From Calditrichota bacterium (GTDB lineage Bacteria > Zhuqueibacterota > JdFR-76 > BMS3Abin05): a stretch of DNA of 58,431 nucleotides. A program made the translations under genes and the position numbers. The DNA lies in the NCBI GenBank assembly GCA_013151735.1, contig JAADHR010000049.1, positions 1-58,431 on the forward strand. The letters are read 5' to 3'. The stretch's first letter is position 1, and every line of letters starts with the position of its first letter. The notes under the pieces were generated by a model. It was not told the DNA's origin and ran no database searches. It saw nothing but the letters and a program-made list of their open reading frames with translations. This document shows, in pieces, positions 24,998-33,040 of the stretch.

Positions 24998-25330
24998 ATG
25001 GAACTGTGGCAATGTTCAGTTTGCGGTTATATTGCAGATGAGGAAGCTCCTGAAGTGTGTCCCAAATGTGGTGCTCCCCGGGAAAAATTTGAAAAGCTGG
25101 AGAAAAGTCGAACGGATTTGGTGGAGCGCGCTCGATACACGAATTCGCTCCACCAGGAATTATTTTCAATTCTTGGAAATGCTCTGGATGTGGCTGAAGA
25201 AGGAATTGAAGATAACCTTGATCCGGGGTGCCTGGATATTTTTCAGAAGGCCAAAAAGCACGCAACCGAATTGCGGCAAATGATTCTGGCCGAGATTCAA
25301 ACCCACATCAACAAAGGGAAATGGGGCTAA
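24998..25330 (+). CDS. Rubredoxin-type iron protein with C-terminal helical domain
   Basis: 110 residues. Residues 1-35 form a rubrerythrin-like rubredoxin knuckle pair, [31 protein letters not shown], with four Cys (CxxCG and CPxCG) to hold one iron. The remaining 75 residues are helical ([30 protein letters not shown], then [20 protein letters not shown]) and do not contain the ExxH di-iron motifs of rubrerythrin. It could pass electrons in an oxidative-stress or cytochrome-linked system. AGGGAGG precedes the ATG and a strong terminator follows at 25346. Confidence 0.82.
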   Translation: MELWQCSVCGYIADEEAPEVCPKCGAPREKFEKLEKSRTDLVERARYTNSLHQELFSILGNALDVAEEGIEDNLDPGCLDIFQKAKKHATELRQMILAEIQTHINKGKWG

Positions 25331-25345
25331 AATCCGATTCACATG

Positions 25346-25380
25346 TCCTCCTCTGAGATACTCGGAGGAGGATTTTTTTT
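25346..25380 (+). terminator. Strong rho-independent terminator
   Basis: TCCTCCTCTGAG pairs with CTCGGAGGAGGA around ATA (12 bp with one T-G), followed by eight T. It ends the 19006-25330 block. Confidence 0.88.
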
Positions 25381-25428
25381 CATAAGTTTCACCCTGTTTT
25401 GTTATCTTCATAATATCCGCATTCTAAG

Positions 25429-25457
25429 TTGAATCTATTCACAGTATTTAGTATATT
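25429..25457 (+). promoter_or_regulatory. Promoter upstream of satD
   Basis: TTGAAT (25429-25434), 17 bp, TATATT (25452-25457): the same hexamers and spacing as at 10127-10155. Confidence 0.5.
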
Positions 25458-25582
25458 CTTAGGGTTTTTAGGATCTTACATCCAAAGAATTCCGAAACTA
25501 ATATCCATTATTTTCGTATTGTATTTAGTGTCGAAATAAAAGCCGATACGTTCTTGGATTCCAGGCATTATGGCGACATTGC

Positions 25583-25641
25583 CGCTGGGGCAAAGCCTGC
25601 GATTACACTGTAATAAATAACCGCACCCTTTAGGGGTACGG
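25583..25641. repeat. Degenerate REP-like hairpin pair
   Basis: The first part reads CGCTGGGGCAAAGCCTGCG and is followed by ATTAC. The second, CCGCACCC/GGGGTACGG around TTTA (25621-25641), matches the CGCACCC hairpin of 61-245 on the other strand. Both stems have mismatches, so this looks like a decayed copy in rearranged order. Confidence 0.5.
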
Positions 25642-25681
25642 TCGTTCTTGGATAAGTCAAACCAAAAATCAGGTCTTCTCT

Positions 25682-26302
25682 ATGTCTTATTGTGTTCTTA
25701 CGGCCGATATTCATCAGTCACGCCTGGTGGCCAACCGCCAAGAGCTTCAAGATCAAATAGAGGCATCTCTTCAAACCGTTAACCAAACCTTTGCATCCTC
25801 GATTGGCGTTCCCTTTACAATTACACTGGGTGATGAGTGGCAAGGGATTGTTCAAACGTTGTCTGCGGCATATGAAATTGCGGTTTATTTTATTGAAACG
25901 TTTCATCCTGTCCGGTTGGCTATCGGCATTGGAGAAGGAAAGATTGAAACAGCGTGGCGCCAACGCTCGTCTGAAATGGACGGGGAAGCCTTTCATCGGT
26001 CGCGAAATGCCCTTGAAGAGGCACGGCGAAAAAATCGGAGAATCCGGTTTGCAACTTCTCGTACCCATGAAGATGTCCTTCTAAATGCGATTACATTTCT
26101 TCTCCAAATTCAGCGAGAAAGCTGGACGGAAAAACAATTCAAAAAATTTTCTGTGTACAGAAAGTTCAGAAATACGATCAAAACCGCGGAAGCGATCGGT
26201 GTTTCCCAATCGGACATTCATCAGACGTTAACCGCCATTCAGGCCGATGGTTATCTTGAAGCGGAAGAAGATTTACTATATTACCTGAAGAATTATAAGT
26301 AA
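25682..26302 (+). CDS. SatD family protein
   Basis: A 206-residue protein that matches the SatD family: MSYCVLTADIHQSR at the start, FTITLGDEWQGIV in the middle and RLAIGIGEGKIET followed by MDGEAFHRSRNALEEARR. The C-terminal 60 residues (NTIKTAEAIGVSQSDIHQTLTAIQADGYLEAEEDLLYYL) look like a winged helix-turn-helix. The family is named from a Streptococcus acid-tolerance locus; its biochemical role is unknown. The gene is paired, as is usual, with a DUF3307-type membrane protein gene. A regular array of TTATAAGT half-sites begins at its stop codon, and the winged helix is a candidate to bind it. Confidence 0.82.
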   Translation: MSYCVLTADIHQSRLVANRQELQDQIEASLQTVNQTFASSIGVPFTITLGDEWQGIVQTLSAAYEIAVYFIETFHPVRLAIGIGEGKIETAWRQRSSEMDGEAFHRSRNALEEARRKNRRIRFATSRTHEDVLLNAITFLLQIQRESWTEKQFKKFSVYRKFRNTIKTAEAIGVSQSDIHQTLTAIQADGYLEAEEDLLYYLKNYK

Positions 26303-26360
26303 TAATACTTATAATAAGCATACTATAAGTTAAATAGCTTATAGTTTTTAAATTATAAGT
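26293..26360. promoter_or_regulatory. Array of alternating TTATAAGT half-sites
   Basis: Five half-sites alternate in direction: TTATAAGT (26293), ACTTATAA (26307), ACTATAAG (26322), CTTATAGT (26338) and TTATAAGT (26353). Their centres are 14-15.5 bp apart. The first two and the third and fourth form perfect 8 bp inverted repeats. A 16-base direct repeat AATTATAAGTAATAAT recurs with a 60 bp offset (26291 and 26351). The regularity suggests binding by a multimeric repressor between the two genes. Confidence 0.6.
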
Positions 26361-26375
26361 AATAATGCTGAGACA

Positions 26376-26759
26376 ATGATTACATTTTATGAAAAAATTG
26401 GTTTTGTAACAGCAGGGTATCTTGTTGCACTGTTCGGTGTGGATTTTTTCATTCTGATTGTTCTTAAAGCTCTGTTGCGGCGAGAGGTGGATAATGTGTT
26501 TCGGAAAATGTCTGAAATTCGCCTGAAAGGGGTTAGCCGCTATATTGGTTGGGTGGAGCGTTTTTTCATTTTAACCTTGGTGCTGGTAGGGAGCTATGCC
26601 GGAATCGGGTTTGTGCTTGCGGCGAAGAGTATTTTGCGTTTGGGTAAAGAGGAAAAATTTATTGAGTACGTTCTTTTGGGAACCATGCTCAGCTTTTCAC
26701 TGGCCCTTGTTATTGGATTGTTTTTACGATATTTATTGGGACTATCGGTGTTTCAATAG
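26376..26759 (+). CDS. Membrane protein resembling the C-terminal half of DUF3307 proteins
   Basis: 127 residues with three predicted membrane helices (near 10-30, 60-83, 95-120). The segment RYIGWVERFFILTLVLVGSYAGIGFVLAAKSILRLGKEEKFIEYVLLGTMLSFSLALVIGL is the pattern seen at the end of DUF3307 membrane proteins that accompany SatD; the N-terminal half of those is shortened or missing here. ATG 26376 has only a weak ribosome binding site. It is probably controlled by the half-site array in the 73 bp gap before it. Function unknown. Confidence 0.72.
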   Translation: MITFYEKIGFVTAGYLVALFGVDFFILIVLKALLRREVDNVFRKMSEIRLKGVSRYIGWVERFFILTLVLVGSYAGIGFVLAAKSILRLGKEEKFIEYVLLGTMLSFSLALVIGLFLRYLLGLSVFQ

Positions 26760-26821
26760 GATTTGGATTTTTTCCGAATATTACATTTTGCAAGAATAGA
26801 ATTAGCGAAAGGAGTTTGCCA

Positions 26822-28012
26822 ATGCCCGATCCAATTGTTCATGAGAAGATTCAACAAGCCTCTGAGATTTTGAAGGAGAAAGGAATTGACGCGTGGCTTG
26901 TTTTCGTGCGGGAATCGGCTGCCATGGCCGACCCAACACTGGAAATGGTTTTAGGGACAGGCTGTACCTGGCAATCGGCATTTTTTATTACGGCTGCCGG
27001 TGATACAATTGCCATTGTCGGGAGTTTGGATGCGGCGAATATCGAAGGCACGGGCACCTACAGGGAAATAATCGGTTACACCGCTTCAATTCGGGACGAT
27101 TTATTGAAGACCCTTAATAAAATAAATCCACAAAAAATCGCCATAAATTATTCGAAAAATGATTACATGTCAGATGGCTTGACTCATGGAATGTTTTTAT
27201 TGCTGCAGGATTATTTGCAGGGAACCCCGTTTATCAATCGCCTGGTATCTTCGGAATCCGTTGTGTCGTCTTTGAGGGGACGGAAATCTCCCACGGAATT
27301 GAAACGGATTCAGGAAGCCATTCGGATTACGGAAGAAATTTACGATAAAGTAACCGGTTTTTTGCATCCCGGACAGAGCGAAAAAGAGATTGCCGCATTT
27401 ATTAAAAATGAGTTTGATGCCTACGGGGTCGAACCCGCCTGGGATCCGATCATGTGTCCCTCGGTGTTTACAGGTCCCGAAACGGCCGGTGCCCATTTTG
27501 GGCCGACAGATCGGAAAACAGAAAAGGGACACATTATTAACATGGATTTTGGGGTGAAAAAGGACGACTACTGTTCCGATATGCAGCGGACCTGGTATTT
27601 TTTGAGAGACGGAGAAACAAAAGCTCCGGAGAATGTACAAAAGGGATTCGATGTGTTGCGCGATTCCATTCAGTTGGCGGCAAAGGCCATTAAACCGGGA
27701 ATGGCCGGTTGGGAAATCGACAAAGTGGCACGGGATCACATCGTGCAAAATGGATTTGAAGAATATCCGCATGCACTTGGCCACCAGGTGGGCCGGCTGG
27801 CGCACGATGGCGGAGGATTATTGGCCCCCCAATGGGATCGGTACGGCGAGTTACCCTTCCAGCCGATTGAAGTGGGACAGGTGTACACCCTTGAGCCCCG
27901 CCTGACGGTAGAGGGCCATGGGGTCGTGACCATGGAAGAAATCATTGTTGTGCGGGAAAATGGCGCCGAGTTTTTGAGTCATCCGCAGACGGAGTTGTGG
28001 CTGATTGGGTGA
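26822..28012 (+). CDS. M24 family Xaa-Pro aminopeptidase
   Basis: A 396-residue cytoplasmic metallopeptidase of the creatinase/aminopeptidase P type. The N-terminal domain (about 1-160) is the creatinase-like fold; the C-terminal pita-bread domain holds the metal ligands: Asp in IINMDFGVKKDDYCSDMQRTW (two), His in EYPHALGHQVG, Glu in TLEPRLTVEGHGVVTMEE (two). AAAGGAG upstream places the start at ATG 26822 rather than at the TTG six bases earlier. It should remove N-terminal residues preceding proline, or cleave a related dipeptide, and fits the peptide-using theme of the region. Probably single-gene transcript. Confidence 0.88.
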   Translation: MPDPIVHEKIQQASEILKEKGIDAWLVFVRESAAMADPTLEMVLGTGCTWQSAFFITAAGDTIAIVGSLDAANIEGTGTYREIIGYTASIRDDLLKTLNKINPQKIAINYSKNDYMSDGLTHGMFLLLQDYLQGTPFINRLVSSESVVSSLRGRKSPTELKRIQEAIRITEEIYDKVTGFLHPGQSEKEIAAFIKNEFDAYGVEPAWDPIMCPSVFTGPETAGAHFGPTDRKTEKGHIINMDFGVKKDDYCSDMQRTWYFLRDGETKAPENVQKGFDVLRDSIQLAAKAIKPGMAGWEIDKVARDHIVQNGFEEYPHALGHQVGRLAHDGGGLLAPQWDRYGELPFQPIEVGQVYTLEPRLTVEGHGVVTMEEIIVVRENGAEFLSHPQTELWLIG

Positions 28013-28197
28013 GGAAAATGCTTTTGGGGCTTTCACCATAAAGAATTATGCTGAGATGACACAAAAAACTGTGTAGGATTGAACAATCACCACAATTTAT
28101 TTTGGGGACCCTTGTTACAAAGAGGAGCCTAAAAAACCAAACCATGGCCACGGTCCAATGTGGCGAAAAAGAATAGGCTTAAACACGGGAGGATTTC

Positions 28198-30153
28198 ATG
28201 CGAAAAAAAATACTGTTAGTTGTGGGAATCAGTGTATTAATGTGGGGAATGGCATTCGCTGGTACCCAGCAAAAAGCGGCACCGGAGGTGATTCAAAAAC
28301 TAAAAGCGGCAGGGGATTTGAAAACCTATCCGGATGCAAATTCCATCATTGTTTTCGATTCCACCACGTATCACTACAAAGCGAATGGACTGTACAGCAA
28401 TTATCAGCATGCGCTGGTGAAAATCCTGACCAATCAGGGAAAGAAGGCAAATGGAGAAGCCCATTTTCCATACTTCCGAAAATATGATAAAATTTCAATT
28501 GAAATGGCTCGCGTGATCAAACCCGATGGTTCTGTTATCCCGGTTCCGGAGGATAAAATTACGGATATTACCAGCGGCTCGGCGGTAGCCATGAATATTT
28601 ATGAACCGGATATGCGGGAGAAGGTGGTCACTTTTCAGGGCCTGGAGGTGGGAGATGCCATTGAATATCGGGTTACGGATGTGTCCCATCAGGCGCCCAT
28701 GGAAAATCACTTTGATGCGGTTGAACTGTTTCAGGGGATGTCCCCGATTGTGGAGCGTGTGTTTCAAATAACGGGTCCCGTGGAGAAGCCTCTTCACTAC
28801 ATTGTGAAACGCGGAAAGGTCGATTTCTCAAAAGTGGAAAAGAACGGGCAAATCACCTACACGTGGAAGGTAAAGAATGTGCCGCGAATCATCCCGGAAC
28901 CCGGCATGCCGGCTTTACCGGATGTGGTGACCAAATTAGTGGCATCCACCACCACATCCTGGAAGGATATTTCCCGCTGGTATTTTAATCTGACAGAGCC
29001 CAGACTGGCTTTGAATGATTCCATTCGAGCAGAGGTCAAACAATTAACCGCCGGAAAGACGGACTGGAATCAGAAGGCCCTGGCTATTTATCATTTTGTT
29101 GCGCAGAAGATTCGTTACATGGGATTGTCCATTGGCAAGAAAGCCGGTTTTCAGCCCCATCCGGTGACCCAAACCTACAAGATGCGTTACGGTGTTTGCA
29201 AGGATGTGGCAGCTCTGATGGTGGCGATGTGCCGCGAGGCGGGAATCAAGGCGGATATTGTTCTCACCAATCCGTCCATCCAAACAGACGCCGAAATTCC
29301 GAATATCAATTTTAATCATGCCATCGTCGCATTGCAAGACTCCTCGGGAAAATTTGTTTATGCGGATCCGACGGTTGAAGATTGCCCCACATTATTGCCC
29401 TCCACGGAAGCCGATCAGGCCGTATTGGTGGCTACCAAAAAGGGCGAGGATTTGCAGTACACTCCCTATTCGCCTCCCGAAGATAATATGGGCATTATTC
29501 ACGGGATATCCTCCCTTTCAAAAGACGGAACACTTACGGGACAGATTATCTTCGACACGAAGGGCATTTACGATCTGGCGTTCCGGGGATTCTCGAAACG
29601 TATGCCTCCCATGCAGTTAAAAATGATCTGGCAGCAGGTGTTGCAGGGCGTGTACCCGGGTGCCAAATTGGTTGATTTCAGCATGTCAGATGTAAATGAT
29701 TTGTACAAACCGTTTCAAATGAAGCTTTCCTACACGATTGACGGGTATGCCATGAAGGCCGGAAAATATGTCCTGGTAAAGTCGCCTGTTGCAACCGGTG
29801 GATTTGAATTGATATCCAGAAGCATTTTTCGGTCGGCCAGTTTGCCCAGCCGAACCTACCCGCTTCGAATTGGGACGACATTTGGTTCGCTGGAAGAAGA
29901 GGACATGACCCTTCCGGAGGGTGTTTGGGTGAAGGCAGTGCCGAATCCTGAGAAACTGGATCAGAAACCTGTTTATTACGGCGTAGGTTACACCGTATCC
30001 AAGGATGCATCCGGGAAAAATGTAGTTCACTTTAAGAAAAAACTGTTGGTTGAGAAGAAGGTGCTTTCACCAAAAGAATATCTTGTTCTTAAAAAGGCAC
30101 TTCAGGCGAAACAAAAAACCGGACGCGGCGAAATTATTTACATGGCAAAATAA
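28198..30153 (+). CDS. Exported DUF3857/transglutaminase-like protein, active-site triad intact
   Basis: 651 residues with a Sec signal (about 1-21). A DUF3857 beta domain occupies about 60-230 (HALVKILTNQGKKANGEAHFPYF, ARVIKPDGSVIPVPEDKITDI) and a transglutaminase-like domain about 260-400. The catalytic residues are present: Cys334 in YGVCKDVAALMVAM, His374 in FNHAIVAL and Asp390 in YADPT. A further beta-rich region (DUF2569/3858-like position) ends the protein. It is probably periplasmic and acts on peptides or proteins as a cysteine peptidase or cross-linking enzyme; the substrate is unknown. ATG 28198 follows GGGAGGA. It is followed closely by a paralogue that has lost these residues. 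Confidence 0.88.
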   Translation: MRKKILLVVGISVLMWGMAFAGTQQKAAPEVIQKLKAAGDLKTYPDANSIIVFDSTTYHYKANGLYSNYQHALVKILTNQGKKANGEAHFPYFRKYDKISIEMARVIKPDGSVIPVPEDKITDITSGSAVAMNIYEPDMREKVVTFQGLEVGDAIEYRVTDVSHQAPMENHFDAVELFQGMSPIVERVFQITGPVEKPLHYIVKRGKVDFSKVEKNGQITYTWKVKNVPRIIPEPGMPALPDVVTKLVASTTTSWKDISRWYFNLTEPRLALNDSIRAEVKQLTAGKTDWNQKALAIYHFVAQKIRYMGLSIGKKAGFQPHPVTQTYKMRYGVCKDVAALMVAMCREAGIKADIVLTNPSIQTDAEIPNINFNHAIVALQDSSGKFVYADPTVEDCPTLLPSTEADQAVLVATKKGEDLQYTPYSPPEDNMGIIHGISSLSKDGTLTGQIIFDTKGIYDLAFRGFSKRMPPMQLKMIWQQVLQGVYPGAKLVDFSMSDVNDLYKPFQMKLSYTIDGYAMKAGKYVLVKSPVATGGFELISRSIFRSASLPSRTYPLRIGTTFGSLEEEDMTLPEGVWVKAVPNPEKLDQKPVYYGVGYTVSKDASGKNVVHFKKKLLVEKKVLSPKEYLVLKKALQAKQKTGRGEIIYMAK

Positions 30154-30187
30154 TCCCTTTCGAAAGAATGATGTTAAGGAGGCACAA

Positions 30188-32131
30188 ATGAAATTTCTAT
30201 ATAAACTATTTGGAGCACTGCTGTTGGGATTGTGCATCAGTACATTCGCAAGCGCACAGCATCGCTATTCTGAAGCGGAGGTGAAAAGTCTGATCGAAAA
30301 TGCGCCCAGCTCGGTGGATTATCCGCAGGCAAGTGCCGTTATTTTGCTCAGCCAAAAAATACTCACCATTCACAAGGACGGAAGTTCTACATTGGATGAG
30401 CATTTACTCATCAAAATTTTGAAACATCGCGGAAAACAAAAGTACGGAGATCAGAAGCGAAAATACAATGCCAAATCCGACAGCATTCAGGTGATTCGCG
30501 CCGTTACCTACAAGCCCGGCGGCAAGGTGATTGCCGTGGAATCCAAGGCCATTAACGACATTACACCGCTTGAACTAACCAGTGCGTCCGTTTATGCAAA
30601 CATTCAGGAAAAGGTTATTTCGTTTCCGGCTCTCAGCCCCAACGCGGTCATGGAGCTAAAACTCCGGAAAGTTTCAAAAGCCCCCAAGGATTCCACAGAC
30701 CGCCATTATTGGGGAATGGTTGGGTTTCAAACGAACGATCCCATTTTGCGAAAGGAATTTGTCCTGATCGTTCCCAAAAGCCAGGATGCCAATTTCACCT
30801 TTTTGCACAAAAATGTGAAGCCCGAGCAGACCACTTTTGGGGATGATCGGTATGTTTACAACTGGCGCGTCGAAAAATCCCCTCAAATCATCACCGAGCC
30901 CAATATGCCACCCTTCGAGGATTTTATTCCGTTGCTGGTTTTTTCCTCGGAAAAACAGTGGCCTGCTGTTGGGAAATGGCTTGGCACCAAATTCTTTAAG
31001 CATGTGGTTGTTACGGATTCTATCCGGAAACAGGTGAAGGACCTGATCAAGGGAAATCAGACGGAAGATGAAAAAATCCGGAATATTTTTCTTTTTGTCG
31101 CACAAAAAATCCGAAACGTGTACTTGCAGCTGGGTCTGGCCGGCTATGAACCGCACGATGCGGATTCGGTGTTGGCAAACCGCTACGGCGACTCCCGGGA
31201 TAAATCCGTTCTTCTGGTGACCCTTTTAAAGGCCGCCGGTATTACGGCCTATCCGGCATTTGTTAATGCCGAACCCCTTCCGCTGGTTAAATCCGTTCCC
31301 ACACCCAAACAGTTCGATCAAATCTATGTGGCCGTTCCCCGGAAAAACGGGGAAACACTCTGGCTTGATCCCTTTGCTGACGATACCCGTTACCCCTATT
31401 TTATCGGCGGGCAGGGGAACACCTCTCTGGTGGTGGCTCCACAAAAATCATTTTTATGGAAAGTGAAAAAATTCGCACCGGAGTACAATCTCTCCGACAG
31501 CCAGTTAAATTGCCAGCTTGACAAAGAGGGTTCTGCAAAAACCGAGATTACATCCCGATTAAACGGGTATTTTGATATGCGGGCCCGATCATCGTTAAAG
31601 GATCAAACTCCCAAAGAAATTCAACAATATTTTCTGAAGATGGCCAATGCCATGGGAGAAGGGTCCAAAGAAATTTCCCACAGTCTGAGTAATTTGAAAA
31701 ATCTGGTGGAGCCTGCGGTGATTCGGCAGGTAGTTAAAACGCCCGACCTGGGGATTGTTGAAGGAAATATGATGATTTTCCGCGTTCCCCGCGTTCCGTA
31801 CGGATTCGTACACAATCCCTTTTTCCCCAGCCTTGAAAAGCGAAAGTTTGATTTTGAAATTGGCTCGACCATGAAAATCGTTTTGAAGGGCGACATCACC
31901 CTTCCACAGGGCTATAAAGTGGCATACGTACCAGAACCTTTTTCAATAGAAAACAGTTACGGCTCCTGGGCCATTCACTTTTCAACGATGAAATCGGGAA
32001 AAATTCACTACACGTACTCGTATATTTTGAAAAAGATGCGGGTTCCAATTCGTGATTACCCGGAATTCAAAAAGGCTTTTGACGATTTTTCCAGGCCTCA
32101 AAATCGTTTGATTTTGCTGGAAAAGAAATAA
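30188..32131 (+). CDS. Exported DUF3857/transglutaminase-like protein, catalytic residues lost
   Basis: 647 residues from ATG 30188, which has AAGGAGG; a longer frame reaching back to 30050 lies inside the previous gene. Signal peptide about 1-22. The same domain order as the gene before it: DUF3857, then a transglutaminase-like fold. At the active site the Cys is replaced by Ser336 (YGDSRDKSVLL) and the His by Gln378 (FDQIYVAV); only Asp394 (WLDPFA) remains. The rest of the fold is well conserved, so this is a maintained pseudoenzyme rather than a decaying gene. The pair may work as an active/inactive complex, or the second may only bind the ligand. Confidence 0.88.
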   Translation: MKFLYKLFGALLLGLCISTFASAQHRYSEAEVKSLIENAPSSVDYPQASAVILLSQKILTIHKDGSSTLDEHLLIKILKHRGKQKYGDQKRKYNAKSDSIQVIRAVTYKPGGKVIAVESKAINDITPLELTSASVYANIQEKVISFPALSPNAVMELKLRKVSKAPKDSTDRHYWGMVGFQTNDPILRKEFVLIVPKSQDANFTFLHKNVKPEQTTFGDDRYVYNWRVEKSPQIITEPNMPPFEDFIPLLVFSSEKQWPAVGKWLGTKFFKHVVVTDSIRKQVKDLIKGNQTEDEKIRNIFLFVAQKIRNVYLQLGLAGYEPHDADSVLANRYGDSRDKSVLLVTLLKAAGITAYPAFVNAEPLPLVKSVPTPKQFDQIYVAVPRKNGETLWLDPFADDTRYPYFIGGQGNTSLVVAPQKSFLWKVKKFAPEYNLSDSQLNCQLDKEGSAKTEITSRLNGYFDMRARSSLKDQTPKEIQQYFLKMANAMGEGSKEISHSLSNLKNLVEPAVIRQVVKTPDLGIVEGNMMIFRVPRVPYGFVHNPFFPSLEKRKFDFEIGSTMKIVLKGDITLPQGYKVAYVPEPFSIENSYGSWAIHFSTMKSGKIHYTYSYILKKMRVPIRDYPEFKKAFDDFSRPQNRLILLEKK

Positions 32132-32169
32132 TAATAAGCACGACTCCGGACAGAAATGAAAGCGACTGC

Positions 32170-32204
32170 GTAGGCCAACAGATTTTGTTGGCCTACTTTA
32201 ATTT
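32170..32204 (+). terminator. Rho-independent terminator
   Basis: An 11 bp perfect stem GTAGGCCAACA/TGTTGGCCTAC around GATTT, followed by TTTAATTT. It separates the transglutaminase pair from the methyltransferase gene. Confidence 0.8.
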
Positions 32205-32218
32205 AAACAGGATAAAAA

Positions 32219-32851
32219 ATGACGCGAACAAAAAACCATTATTATGACGGTTGGTTCTATCGAAAGTACATTGATCCCAATCTTGAAGAAGTCAGACAAA
32301 TCATTGCCGGGCAACTGCCCGAAAATTGTTCCACGATTGACATTGGCTGCGGCACGGGTGCCCTTGTCTTCTCTCTGGCGGATAAATGCCGGCGACTTGT
32401 GGGCGTGGAGCTTTCGCCCCGAATGTTGAAATTTGCCAGTCAACAAAAGGAGCAGTTGGGGCTAAATCAGGTGGATTTTGTGCTGGGAAATGCCTCCCGG
32501 TTGCCTCAGTTCAGGGATAAGGAATTTGACGTAGCCGTTACCTCAATGGTACTCCACGAAATGCCGGCTGGCCTTCGGGGGGCGGTTATTCTGGAAATGG
32601 TACGTGTGGCAAAAGAGGTTATTCTGGCGGATTATGCCATTCCGCAGCCGAAAAATCTTTCCGGTTACACCACGTTTCCGGTTGAGTTCGTAGCCGGTCT
32701 GTCCCATTTTAAGGGATTTCTGTCCTTCTACAAAAACGGGGGATTACCGGGTTTGTTGAAATCAGTGGGACTTACCAGTGCCTATTCCACTCTCAACACC
32801 GCCGGAACCATCCAGATTGTGAAAATAACCAACCATCCTGCCCGCGGCTGA
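32219..32851 (+). CDS. Class I SAM-dependent methyltransferase
   Basis: A 210-residue methyltransferase with the Rossmann motifs VDIGCGTGALVFSL-type (IDIGCGTGAL, motif I), LVGVELSPRML (II), VDFVLGNASRLP (III) and FDVAVTSMVLHEM (IV), which are typical of ubiquinone/UbiE-like small-molecule methyltransferases (PF08241/PF13649). The C-terminal portion differs from UbiE proper. It lies directly after a terminator and 190 bp before the Tex gene, so it may be a single transcript. Substrate unknown. Confidence 0.85.
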   Translation: MTRTKNHYYDGWFYRKYIDPNLEEVRQIIAGQLPENCSTIDIGCGTGALVFSLADKCRRLVGVELSPRMLKFASQQKEQLGLNQVDFVLGNASRLPQFRDKEFDVAVTSMVLHEMPAGLRGAVILEMVRVAKEVILADYAIPQPKNLSGYTTFPVEFVAGLSHFKGFLSFYKNGGLPGLLKSVGLTSAYSTLNTAGTIQIVKITNHPARG

Positions 32852-33040
32852 ACGCAGTTTACTCGGTTCTACCGGAATTTTTATGTCGTAAGTCCCCGAC
32901 ACCTTTTGTCCGGAGATTTAATGCCGATCCAAAGAACCGACTCGTCGGCAATCCTCTCTTTCACCTTGCGAATGATCCAAAATCCAAAATTTTTGTATTA
33001 TTTAAAACACTATTTCAGTCACAAAAAACAGGAGTGTCGT

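Larger units (their letters stand above)
25331..25681 (+). other. Intergenic leader of satD with promoter and decayed REP hairpins
   Basis: No gene. In order: the terminator at 25346, a promoter at 25429-25457, and two degenerate hairpins at 25583-25641 related to the elements at 61-245. If the promoter is used, satD has a leader of more than 200 bases that includes those hairpins. Confidence 0.6.

Noticed and set aside
30050-30187. Longer start of the second transglutaminase gene at 30050
   Set aside because: It lies in the 3' end of the previous gene, would hide the signal peptide, and AAGGAGG supports ATG 30188.
32906-33040. N-terminal extension of Tex to 32906
   Set aside because: The extra 45 residues are not found in the family, and GTG 33041 has GGAG at proper distance.
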